Part shown: positions 1-6,683 of the stretch, in pieces
Layout of the letters: each line of letters opens with the position of its first letter
Position numbering within the stretch: the stretch's first letter is position 1
NCBI GenBank assembly: GCA_945897655.1
Contig: CAMDHB010000084.1
Span: 1 to 10,884 of the forward strand
Length of the DNA: 10,884 nt
Direction of reading: 5' to 3'
Source of the DNA: Pseudorhodobacter antarcticus
Lineage (GTDB): Bacteria; Pseudomonadota; Alphaproteobacteria; Rhodobacterales; Rhodobacteraceae
Position numbers and translations under genes: made by a program
The notes under the pieces: model-generated
Told to the model about the DNA's origin: nothing
Seen by the model: the letters and a program-made list of their open reading frames with translations, nothing else
Databases searched by the model: none

Positions 1-1100
1 TCCGCGCGCCCCTCCTCGCCCTCGCCTGCGCCCGCGCTCTCGCCGCCTGGAACGGCCACCCCACCGTCACCGACGAGGACCTGCAACGCGCCACCGACCT
101 GACCCTGGCCCATAGGGGCTAAGTCCCCCCCACCGCCGAAGATGCCCCGCCCGAGGATACCCCACCCCCCGAAGACCCGCCCGAAAACCCTGACGACCCC
201 CAATCCCAGAACGACACCGACACCATCCCCGACGATATCCTGCTGGCCGCCGCCCGCGCCGCCCTGCCCGCCGATCTGCTCGCCAAACTCGCCGCAGGCC
301 GCGCCGCCCGTGCCGCCAAAGGCTCCGGCGGCACTGGGGCCGCCCGCAAAGGCAACCACCGTGGCCGCCCCCTGCCCTCGCGCCCCGGCAAACCCGGCTC
401 GGGCAAGCGCATCGACCTGATCGGCACCCTGCGCGCCGCCGCCCCCTGGCAGCCCCTGCGCCGCCGTGGCCCCGCAACCGAGACTTTGCGCCTGGAAATC
501 CGCCCCGATGACATCCGCCTGAAACGCTACAACGAAACCTCCGACCGCCTCCTCATCTTCGCGGTCGACGCCTCCGGCTCCTCCGCCCTCGCCCGCCTGG
601 CCGAGGCGAAAGGCGCCGTCGAACTCCTGTTGGCCCAAGCCTACGCCCGCCGCGACCATGTCGCCCTTGTGGCCTTCCGTGGCACCGCCGCAGAACTGGT
701 CCTGCCCCCCACCCGGTCCCTCGTCCAAACCAAACGCCGCCTCGCGGGCCTGCCCGGTGGCGGCGGCACCCCCCTAGCCGCCGGCCTGAAAATGGCCTTC
801 GACCTCGCCCTGCAATCCCGCGCCCGTGGCTTGACCCCAACCGTCGCCCTGCTCACCGACGGTCGCGGCAACATCGCCCTCGACGGCACCGCTAACCGGG
901 CGATGGCCGAGGCTGACAGCCTCCGCCTCGCCCGCACCCTGCGGGCCAGCGGTATTCCCGCCATGGTGATCGACATCGCCAACCGCCCCCAACCCGCCCT
1001 GCGCCAACTGGCCGCCTTGCTGGATGCCCCCTACCTCGCCCTGCCCCGCGCCGACGCCCGCAAACTATCGGCCGCCCTCTCCGCCGCCTTGGGCGACTGA
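1..1100 (+). pseudogene. bchD: Magnesium chelatase subunit D, 3' part, interrupted by an in-frame stop
   Basis: BchD pairs with BchI and BchH to insert Mg2+ into protoporphyrin IX, the first committed step of bacteriochlorophyll synthesis. The window enters in the last residues of the AAA+ part (TVTDEDLQRATDLTLAHRG). TAA follows at 120-122 in the same frame. Downstream the frame stays open to 1100. It encodes an acidic, proline-rich linker, then the family-typical stretch RPGKPGSGKRIDLIGTLRAA, then a von Willebrand A domain with MIDAS motif DASGS (567-581), GGTPLAAGL and LLTDGRGN. No frameshift is needed: both sides of the stop read as BchD in one frame. The first usual restart codon in that frame is TTG at 486, with no convincing ribosome site. 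The gene is therefore broken by one nonsense codon, naturally split, or carries a sequencing error. CAA (Gln) is the likeliest original codon, by inference. Family identity is near certain; the pseudogene status is not. Confidence 0.85.
120..122 (+). other. In-frame TAA inside bchD
   Basis: Reading codons from position 3, the series is ctg gcc cat agg ggc taa gtc ccc. The residues before (DEDLQRATDL) and after (acidic proline-rich linker, then the vWA domain) both belong to BchD, so the stop is internal and in phase. Confidence 0.9.
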
Positions 1101-1957
1101 TGCAGCCCCTGACCATCCCCCCCGACTGGCCCCACCGCGCCACCTCGCGACGAATCGCCAGCCCGCCACACCTCTGGCACGCGCAAATCGCAGGCACCGG
1201 CCCCGACCTCCTCCTCCTCCACGGGGCCGGAGGCGCCAACCACAGTTGGCGCAACCTGATCCCCCTCCTTACCCCCCACTACCGCGTGATCGCCATCGAC
1301 CTGCCCGGCCAAGGCTTCTCCCGCCTCGGCGCGCGCGATCGCTGCGGATTGGACCCTATGGCCGCCGACATCGCCACCCTGTGCGCCCAAGAAAACTGGC
1401 ACCCCACCGCCATCATCGGCCATTCCGCAGGCGGCGTCATCGCGCTCCGCCTGTCCGAACTGATGCCCCTCAAGGCCGTCATCGGCATCAACGCCGCCAT
1501 CAGCGGCTTTGACGGCGTCGCAGGCTGGCTCTTCCCCGCCATGGCCAAGCTTCTGTCCCTGACCCCCTTCGCCGCCCAGATGTTCAGCCGCATGTCTGGC
1601 ACCCCCGCCCGGGCCGAGGCCCTGCTCGCCTCAACCGGCTCGCAGATCGACGCCGCTGGCCACGCCCAATACCTGACCCTCCTGCGCAACCCCGGCCATG
1701 TCGATGCAACCCTCGCCATGATGGCACAATGGCGGCTAGATGACCTGCTGACCCGCCTGCCCCGCCTGACCACTCCCACGCTCCTCATCACCACCAGCGG
1801 CGACAAAACCGTGCCCGCCGCCGTCAGCGACCGCGCCGCCAAGCGGATGCCCCATGCCACATGGCTCAACCTGCCCGCCCTCGGCCATCTGGCACATGAG
1901 GAGGACGCCCCCACCCTCGCCGCCCAGATCCTGCCCTTCCTGACCGCCCACCCCTAA
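1100..1957 (+). CDS. bchO: BchO, alpha/beta hydrolase linked to Mg-chelatase
   Basis: This 285-residue alpha/beta-fold hydrolase is the gene usually found directly after bchD in photosynthesis clusters. It is described as a putative Mg-chelatase accessory protein; its substrate is not established. Visible motifs are the oxyanion segment LLLLHGAGG (37-45), the nucleophile elbow IIGHSAGG (Ser109), an acid in TTSGDKTVP (Asp235) and the catalytic His in LGHLAHEE (His263), so the triad is complete. There is no signal peptide or membrane segment. The start is fixed by the TGATG junction: its ATG shares one base with the bchD stop, implying translational coupling. If ribosomes stop at the internal TAA of bchD, coupling from the bchD end would be lost. 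The frame shows no damage. Codon use is strongly C-ending, as in bchD. Confidence 0.93.
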   Translation: MQPLTIPPDWPHRATSRRIASPPHLWHAQIAGTGPDLLLLHGAGGANHSWRNLIPLLTPHYRVIAIDLPGQGFSRLGARDRCGLDPMAADIATLCAQENWHPTAIIGHSAGGVIALRLSELMPLKAVIGINAAISGFDGVAGWLFPAMAKLLSLTPFAAQMFSRMSGTPARAEALLASTGSQIDAAGHAQYLTLLRNPGHVDATLAMMAQWRLDDLLTRLPRLTTPTLLITTSGDKTVPAAVSDRAAKRMPHATWLNLPALGHLAHEEDAPTLAAQILPFLTAHP

Positions 1958-1976
1958 GCCAGCCTGCAGCCAATCC

Positions 1977-1991
1977 TTAACGCCCGCTTAA
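1977..1991. promoter_or_regulatory. TTAA-N7-TTAA, CtrA-box-like site
   Basis: TTAA, seven bases (CGCCCGC) and TTAA match the full CtrA-site pattern known from Alphaproteobacteria. It lies in the 94-bp AT-rich gap between the convergent bchO and dacB ends, where no promoter is expected, so it may be chance. Confidence 0.25.
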
Positions 1992-2011
1992 TTCAAACCC
2001 ACAAACCCATG

Positions 2012-2039
2012 AAATAAAACGATATAGTGAATCTTTCAC
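2012..2039 (-). terminator. Weak hairpin plus T-rich tract after dacB
   Basis: Read on the minus strand after the dacB stop, GTGAA-AGA-TTCAC forms a 5-bp stem (2027-2039) and is followed by TATATCGTTTTATTT. The stem is short and AT-rich, so intrinsic termination is only possible. No better terminator is seen between bchO and dacB. Confidence 0.3.
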
Positions 2040-2051
2040 GCGTGGAACACC

Positions 2052-3518
2052 TCACACCATCCCCGCCCAACGCCTGATCAACCTTGCCTGCAACAGATGC
2101 GCCCGCCTCACCCAGGCCGTCTCGCCCGGCGGATCCTCGCGGTCCTCAATCGGCACCGCCTCCCGCCGCGCCGCATCCGCCGAGAAGATCGCAAACACCA
2201 GATCCCGCCCCGAAGGCGGCTCGATAAACCCCGCCAACCCGGACACGAAATTCAACGTCCCACTCTTTCCCACCACCTTGACGGGGCTGTCCTTCACAGC
2301 CTTGCCGTTCTCATCCCGCAACCCGATGTTGCGCAAAATGGGCCGCAACCCCAGCAGCCTGTCCCCCGTCGCAAAGGCCTGCATCATCCCCGCCGGCGTC
2401 ACACGCGCCCGACCACCCAGACCCGAATGATCCGCCAAGTTGCCCCGCAACCCCAACCGCGTCCCCGCCCAGTCCTCCATCGCCGCCGCCGACGCCGCAT
2501 GACTGCCCGCCCCGCTCGCCATCATCCCCACCGTCTCCGCCGTGATGTTGGTCGAAAACCGCAGCATCTGGCGCAAGATCACCGTCAACTCCTCCGACTG
2601 CCGCGCCACCAACCTCTGCGCCCCCACCGGCACAGCCTGCACCACCTCCGCCCGTTTCAGCGCAATCCCCTGCGCCGCGCACAGCGTCTGGAAAACCTCC
2701 GCCACATAGGGCGCCACCTGCCGCACCGGCAACCACCGGCTGCCCTCAGCCCGCAACGCCCCCCGCGCCACCGTCCAATCCTCGGTCCCGTTACCAAGGG
2801 AATAGCCAAACACCGGCGCGTCCCGCTCCACCACCTTCATCCGTGCCATCTTGACCACCGGCACATAGCGCTCGCCCCGCGCATTCATCTGCACGGTGGC
2901 CCCGCCCTTGGTCCATTCAAAGTTGACGCGATTATAGTTCAGCCCCAACCCCGACAGCCCCGGATTGTACCCCACCTGAACCGGCTGATCCGCGGTGATC
3001 CGCTCAAACCCCGGCAAGGCCCCGGCATAGGCCAGAAACCGCCCCGTCACTTCCCGCAACCCCGTCGCCGCCAGACTGGCCACCAGATCACCCAGCTTGT
3101 CACTGTCCAGCGTCGGATCGCCTCCCCCCACCAGCACCAGATCCCCGTCCAACCGCCCGCTGTTGATTTGCCCCACGGCCATCACCTGCGTGCTGAACTT
3201 GTACCCAGCCCCCAACCGCTCCAACCCATACAGCGCCGTCACCGCCTTGATGACCGAGGCTGGCGGCACCAGCGCCTCCGCATTCTCCTGCTCCAAGACC
3301 CGGCCACTCGCGACCTCGGCCACGATATATCCCGTCGTCCCACCCAATTTGGCCGCCCCGACAAGGCCCGAGGCTGACCCCTCCGACCCCGGCGTCAGCA
3401 CGCTACCCCCATCTGGCCGCGGCATCGGGCGGAGCGACCGCGTCACCGCATCGCCCAAGGCCGGCCCCGCCGCCCCCGCCATCAACCCCGCCAGAACCCC
3501 GCGCCGTGTGACGGTCAT
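2052..3518 (-). CDS. dacB: D-Ala-D-Ala carboxypeptidase/endopeptidase (PBP4, peptidase S13)
   Basis: This 488-residue penicillin-binding protein of the S13 (PBP4) family trims D-Ala from, and cuts cross-links in, periplasmic peptidoglycan. The three active-site motifs are present: SVIK (Ser88, Lys91), STN (322-324, where SDN is commoner) and KSGT (418-421, where KTGT is commoner). The family segment DHSGLGGRARVTP is at 363-375. The N-terminus TRRGVLAGLMAGAAGPALG is a twin-arginine type signal peptide, probably cut near residue 22, which suggests Tat export. The start codon overlaps the stop of the upstream oxygenase gene in ATGA, and a G-rich stretch (GGCGGGG) lies just before it. It is the last gene of the nadD unit. 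The two motif variants are conservative changes, so I expect it to be active. The symbol follows the family and is not proof of orthology. Confidence 0.93.
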   Translation of the reverse strand: MTVTRRGVLAGLMAGAAGPALGDAVTRSLRPMPRPDGGSVLTPGSEGSASGLVGAAKLGGTTGYIVAEVASGRVLEQENAEALVPPASVIKAVTALYGLERLGAGYKFSTQVMAVGQINSGRLDGDLVLVGGGDPTLDSDKLGDLVASLAATGLREVTGRFLAYAGALPGFERITADQPVQVGYNPGLSGLGLNYNRVNFEWTKGGATVQMNARGERYVPVVKMARMKVVERDAPVFGYSLGNGTEDWTVARGALRAEGSRWLPVRQVAPYVAEVFQTLCAAQGIALKRAEVVQAVPVGAQRLVARQSEELTVILRQMLRFSTNITAETVGMMASGAGSHAASAAAMEDWAGTRLGLRGNLADHSGLGGRARVTPAGMMQAFATGDRLLGLRPILRNIGLRDENGKAVKDSPVKVVGKSGTLNFVSGLAGFIEPPSGRDLVFAIFSADAARREAVPIEDREDPPGETAWVRRAHLLQARLIRRWAGMV

Positions 3519-4525
3519 ACCCCGCCGCGCCCCGCCAGAACCTCAGCCACCTTGCCCTGAAAATACGCCACCCCCCGCTCGTGCCGGGGTGACAATGGCC
3601 CGGGCCTGTACCCCCCGCTGGCATAATTCTTCTGAGTCTGGGTACAAACCTCGAAATCCTCACGCACCACGCCCAAAGTGCCCTGAATGGTGCGCTCCTG
3701 CTCGGCCGCATCCTGACTGCCATCGAAGTAGAAGTTGTAGATCAACTCCGTCCGCCCCTCATCCAAAGGGTTGATCCGGCTGGTGTTCATGCCGCCTGAA
3801 AACAGCGACAGCGTCCAGTTCGGCCACATCCACAACCACTTGCCCCGATACCACAGCCCATCCTTCGGAGGTGCCGTCATCCGCACCAACCCGTCATGCG
3901 CCGTCGTCTCAAACGCCTCAAAATCAATCGCCGCATGAAACGCCGGATGGATGCCCGGAATATGCAGCCCCTCGACAAAGTTATCCGTGTAAATCTTCCA
4001 GTTCGCCTCGAACACCATCCGCTCAGTCCGCACCGGGGCATAGCTCTCGATCGGCTCCCCCGCCAGTTCTGCAACCGTATCGCCCAACTGCGCGGCCAAC
4101 CCCACCGCAGGCGCAATCGCGACAAACACCAAACCCCGCCATTCCTCCACCGCAATCGGCTCCAACGGCCAATCCGCCATATCGAACCCCGGCTCCTCGC
4201 CATACCAGGGCGCCTTCAACAACTCCCCCGCATCCGAAAACTGCCACTGGTGATAAGGGCACCGGATCGGCCCGCAGGTCCCCTCCCCTTCCGGCAACAA
4301 CCGCGCCCCCCGATGCCGGCACACATTGCGAAAGGCCCGCAGCACCCCGTCATTGGACCGCACCGCAAACACCTTCATCCCGGCAATCTCGGTCGCAACA
4401 TAGGACCGCCGCTCAGCCAACTTCGCCACCGGCCCCAACAACTGCCACGTTGTCGCAAACAACGCCTCCCGCTCGGCCAAAAAAACCTCGCGCCGCACAT
4501 ACACGCCCGGATCAATGTTCAGCAT
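3515..4525 (-). CDS. Rieske [2Fe-2S] non-haem iron oxygenase, alpha subunit
   Basis: This 336-residue protein has the two-domain layout of ring-hydroxylating and quaternary-amine oxygenases. The N-terminal Rieske domain binds [2Fe-2S] through CRH (Cys69, His71) and CPYH (Cys89, His92). The C-terminal domain has the mononuclear iron site in NWKIYTDNFVEGLHIPGIH (His188, His193; Asp181 is the likely electron-bridging acid) with Asp290 in REDFEVCTQTQ as probable third ligand. The overall look recalls choline monooxygenase and glycine-betaine demethylase types, but it is short for them and the substrate cannot be read. No ferredoxin reductase or beta subunit gene lies nearby, so it must borrow electrons from elsewhere. 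It starts 12 nt after nadD with AAGGG seven bases before its ATG, and overlaps dacB by ATGA. Neither neighbour suggests a shared pathway. Confidence 0.92.
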   Translation of the reverse strand: MLNIDPGVYVRREVFLAEREALFATTWQLLGPVAKLAERRSYVATEIAGMKVFAVRSNDGVLRAFRNVCRHRGARLLPEGEGTCGPIRCPYHQWQFSDAGELLKAPWYGEEPGFDMADWPLEPIAVEEWRGLVFVAIAPAVGLAAQLGDTVAELAGEPIESYAPVRTERMVFEANWKIYTDNFVEGLHIPGIHPAFHAAIDFEAFETTAHDGLVRMTAPPKDGLWYRGKWLWMWPNWTLSLFSGGMNTSRINPLDEGRTELIYNFYFDGSQDAAEQERTIQGTLGVVREDFEVCTQTQKNYASGGYRPGPLSPRHERGVAYFQGKVAEVLAGRGGV

Positions 4526-4537
4526 TGCAGCGCCCTT

Positions 4538-5164
4538 TCATTCTGGCTCCAATATCCCCGCCGGAGGCATCCGCCATCCCCCCCTCGCCCGAATGGCCGA
4601 GGATGAAGCGCGATTCAGCGGCAGGTTCACAAAACTCCACGCCGGGGCCGCCCGCAAGCCCAACCCCTCTGGCCGCGCCGCCTCAGCCCCGCGAAAGGTC
4701 CGCGCCGCCACCGACAGCCGCGCCGACAGCCCCGCCCCAGGCCGCGCCATCACGGCCACCGGAACCAGTTCCATGATTTGCCGCCACGACCGCCACCGAT
4801 GAAACTGCACCAGATTGTCCGCCCCCATCAGCCAGACAAAGCGCACCCCAGGATAGATCGCGACCAGCCGCCGCAGCGTATCAATCGTCGCCCGGGTGCC
4901 CAACCGCGCCTCAATATCCGTGATCACCACATGCGGGTCCACCATCACCTCCCGCGCCCGGGCCATTCGCACGGCCATCGGGGCCGGTTGCCGCGCCTTC
5001 AGCGGATTGCCCGGCGAGACCAGCCACCACACCCGGTCCAACCCCAACCGCTTCATCGCTTCGTGCGTGATATGGCCATGGCCCTCGTGGGCCGGGTCAA
5101 ACGACCCGCCCAGCAACCCGATCACCATCCCGCGCCCAGCCTTTGGAAAGCCCTGCACACCCAT
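4538..5164 (-). CDS. nadD: Nicotinate-nucleotide adenylyltransferase
   Basis: NadD makes nicotinic acid adenine dinucleotide from nicotinate mononucleotide and ATP, the penultimate step of NAD synthesis in the cytosol. The 208-residue product carries the nucleotidyltransferase motif GSFDPAHEGH (20-29), then WWLVSPGNPLK (46-56), FVWLMGADNLVQFHRW (109-124) and the C-terminal SSSAIR (187-192, the counterpart of the usual SSTxIR). The start at 5164 gives the extension MGVQGFPKAGRGM before the core, an extension I associate with rhodobacterial NadD proteins. A G-rich stretch precedes it. The alternative ATG at 5128 would begin directly at MVIGLLGG. It is the first gene of the nadD-Rieske-dacB unit and is divergent from the glycosyltransferase gene. 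Confidence 0.95.
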   Translation of the reverse strand: MGVQGFPKAGRGMVIGLLGGSFDPAHEGHGHITHEAMKRLGLDRVWWLVSPGNPLKARQPAPMAVRMARAREVMVDPHVVITDIEARLGTRATIDTLRRLVAIYPGVRFVWLMGADNLVQFHRWRSWRQIMELVPVAVMARPGAGLSARLSVAARTFRGAEAARPEGLGLRAAPAWSFVNLPLNRASSSAIRARGGWRMPPAGILEPE

Positions 5165-5182
5165 CCCCCCGCCGATCCCACT

Positions 5183-5211
5183 TTCTCAGGGCCAAAGCCG
5201 GGCAAAGTCAA
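5183..5211 (-). promoter_or_regulatory. Possible sigma-70-type promoter for nadD
   Basis: On the minus strand TTGACT (5211-5206) is followed by 17 bases and TGAGAA (5188-5183). The -35 box is good and the -10 box is poor. Transcription would begin about 12 nt before the 5164 start. Confidence 0.25.
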
Positions 5212-5466
5212 CGCTTTGCACCCTTTCCCACGACGTCCAGCCTCAGGTTCCCCAAACCCTGTGACCAAACTCCCCACCCCTGCTGCACAAACATCCCCTT
5301 CCCTCAAGCCAGTTGGCTGCAGGCGAAAGGCGCGAACAAGAAATGCGGGCGCTTCTCCCGCTCCCCGTGGTTACCGCGCTCGCCACCGCCCCCGCCCTTG
5401 GTCACTGCGGACCACGACCGAACCGAACAGGCGCAGCTGCCCGGATCCGGTTCACCACGCCAACCC

Positions 5467-5495
5467 TTGCCTTATCAAAGTGCCTTGCCTACCTT
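5467..5495 (+). promoter_or_regulatory. Possible sigma-70-type promoter for the glycosyltransferase gene
   Basis: TTGCCT, 17 bases, then TACCTT lies about 58 nt before the ATG at 5553. Both boxes match the consensus only moderately. The area repeats CTTGCC, which weakens the call. Confidence 0.25.
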
Positions 5496-5552
5496 GCCCG
5501 CCGAGTTCAGATTTTTGTCCCGTTTTCTGCCGTCCATATCCGGAGTTGACTG

Positions 5553-6590
5553 ATGGCGACGCCCACCACCCCCGGCAGCTATTCCATTGTCAGCACCATG
5601 CGGGAACAGCCCGAAATCATCGCCGCCTTCGTCGCCCATCACCTGACGCTGGATGTCCAAGAGCTCATGATATTCCTCGACGGCCCCGATCCCGAGGTCG
5701 AGGCCATGCTGGCTGGCCTTCCCCGCTGTCGCGTCACCATCTGCAACGACCAGTATTGGCAAGACGTCCAAGCCTGCGAACGCCCGCAAAACGTGGTCCA
5801 GCGTCAGAAAAAGAACTACAACCTTGCCCGGAAGTGGGCCAGTTCCGACTGGTTGGTCCATATCGATTCCGACGAATTCCTGATGACAACTGGGTCCTTA
5901 AGCGCGGAACTGGCTGCCATCGGGCCCGAAACCGATCTGGTCCGTATCCGCAACCTCGAGCGTTTCATGCCCGAGGGAGCCGTCTCATCGCACATCTACC
6001 AAGGCCTGTTCCGGGACCAGATCATCGACAGGAAACTTGGGCGCGCCATCTACGGCGATTCGGCCAGACTGCTGAACAATGGTCTGACAGGGTATAAACG
6101 CGGCAAGACCGCCACTCGGGTATCCAGCACACAAAATTTTGGCTTGCACGCCCCCAAGACCGAGGATGACGAGAACGACACCGCGCATTCCAGCGTCTCC
6201 ACCCAACTGCTGCACTTCGATGGCTTTACCCCGCTGCATTGGGTGTCCAAACTGCTCAAAAGGTTCGCCCGTGGCCAAACCAAGGGCAGCAAGGCGCGTC
6301 AGCAACAAATGAACTTCCTGAGCGAGGCGTCAACAGGGGCCGAGCGCGTGTCCTTGTACCAAAAGCTCATGGTCCTGACCCCGGATGTTCAGAACGAGTT
6401 GCGCAAACAAGGCGCCCTGCGGGAGTTCAGCTTTGACCCCCTTCCCGCCATGACCGCCACCTTCCCCGGCCGCAGCTTTGACCTGACGCCCGCGTCCTTT
6501 GACCGCCGCATGATCAACGCCAATCCGCACTGGTTCACCACAATGGACCTCATGCCACCCGATTGGCCCGCCACTTTACCAGCCGCCTGA
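5553..6590 (+). CDS. Glycosyltransferase family 2-like protein
   Basis: This 345-residue protein resembles the group of GT-A glycosyltransferases with the short N-terminal pattern of family 2/92-like enzymes (Glyco_tranf_2_4 type). Visible signs are the opening SIVSTMREQPEIIAAFVAHHL with the following LMIFLDGPDPE (beta-strand and nucleotide-binding region), the QRQKKNYNLARKWASSDW stretch, and the metal-binding DxD-like HIDSDEF (103-109). There are no transmembrane segments or signal peptide, so it probably acts in the cytosol or loosely at the membrane on a sugar nucleotide. Donor and acceptor cannot be read. The start is supported by GGAG at 5542-5545, seven bases before ATG. It stands alone: no polysaccharide export or other sugar genes are in view, and ettA begins 93 nt later. 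Confidence 0.85.
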   Translation: MATPTTPGSYSIVSTMREQPEIIAAFVAHHLTLDVQELMIFLDGPDPEVEAMLAGLPRCRVTICNDQYWQDVQACERPQNVVQRQKKNYNLARKWASSDWLVHIDSDEFLMTTGSLSAELAAIGPETDLVRIRNLERFMPEGAVSSHIYQGLFRDQIIDRKLGRAIYGDSARLLNNGLTGYKRGKTATRVSSTQNFGLHAPKTEDDENDTAHSSVSTQLLHFDGFTPLHWVSKLLKRFARGQTKGSKARQQQMNFLSEASTGAERVSLYQKLMVLTPDVQNELRKQGALREFSFDPLPAMTATFPGRSFDLTPASFDRRMINANPHWFTTMDLMPPDWPATLPAA

Positions 6591-6683
6591 CCGCACACAG
6601 GCGCACTCGCTCATCAATCGACGTTGCCCTGACGCGCCCAATCTCTTACATGGCGCTGAACCCCTTCTTGACGGAGATCGCAC

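Larger units (their letters stand above)
5165..5552. other. Divergent intergenic region, no gene seen
   Basis: This 388-bp stretch separates the divergent nadD and glycosyltransferase starts. Open frames exist on both strands, but their products are unlike any known family, rich in Pro, Arg or Ala, and conflict with each other, so I treat the region as non-coding. It holds the candidate promoters for both units. The last 100 bases are richer in A and T than the rest. Confidence 0.6.

Noticed and set aside
142..420. Plus-strand proline-rich frame beginning just after the bchD stop, as a possible restart
   Set aside because: It is in a different frame from the vWA domain and encodes a low-complexity Pro/Ala/Arg string; it is a shadow of the C-rich bchD linker.
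486..1100. Separate vWA protein starting at TTG 486
   Set aside because: It would begin after the conserved RIDLIGTLRAA stretch and has no convincing ribosome site. The sequence upstream in the same frame is clearly BchD, so I treat it as part of the interrupted gene.
2097..3377. Very long plus-strand frame opposite dacB (426 codons)
   Set aside because: The product is rich in Arg, His and Pro without any family motif and is antisense to a complete PBP4 gene. Long shadow frames are expected at this GC content.
5313..5549. 78-codon frame just before the glycosyltransferase ATG
   Set aside because: No family resemblance and no clear ribosome site, and another frame covers the same stretch; it is probably a chance opening in the leader region.
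4778..6097. 439-codon plus-strand frame spanning nadD antisense, the gap and part of the glycosyltransferase gene
   Set aside because: Its product is low-complexity and motif-free and overlaps two well-supported genes.
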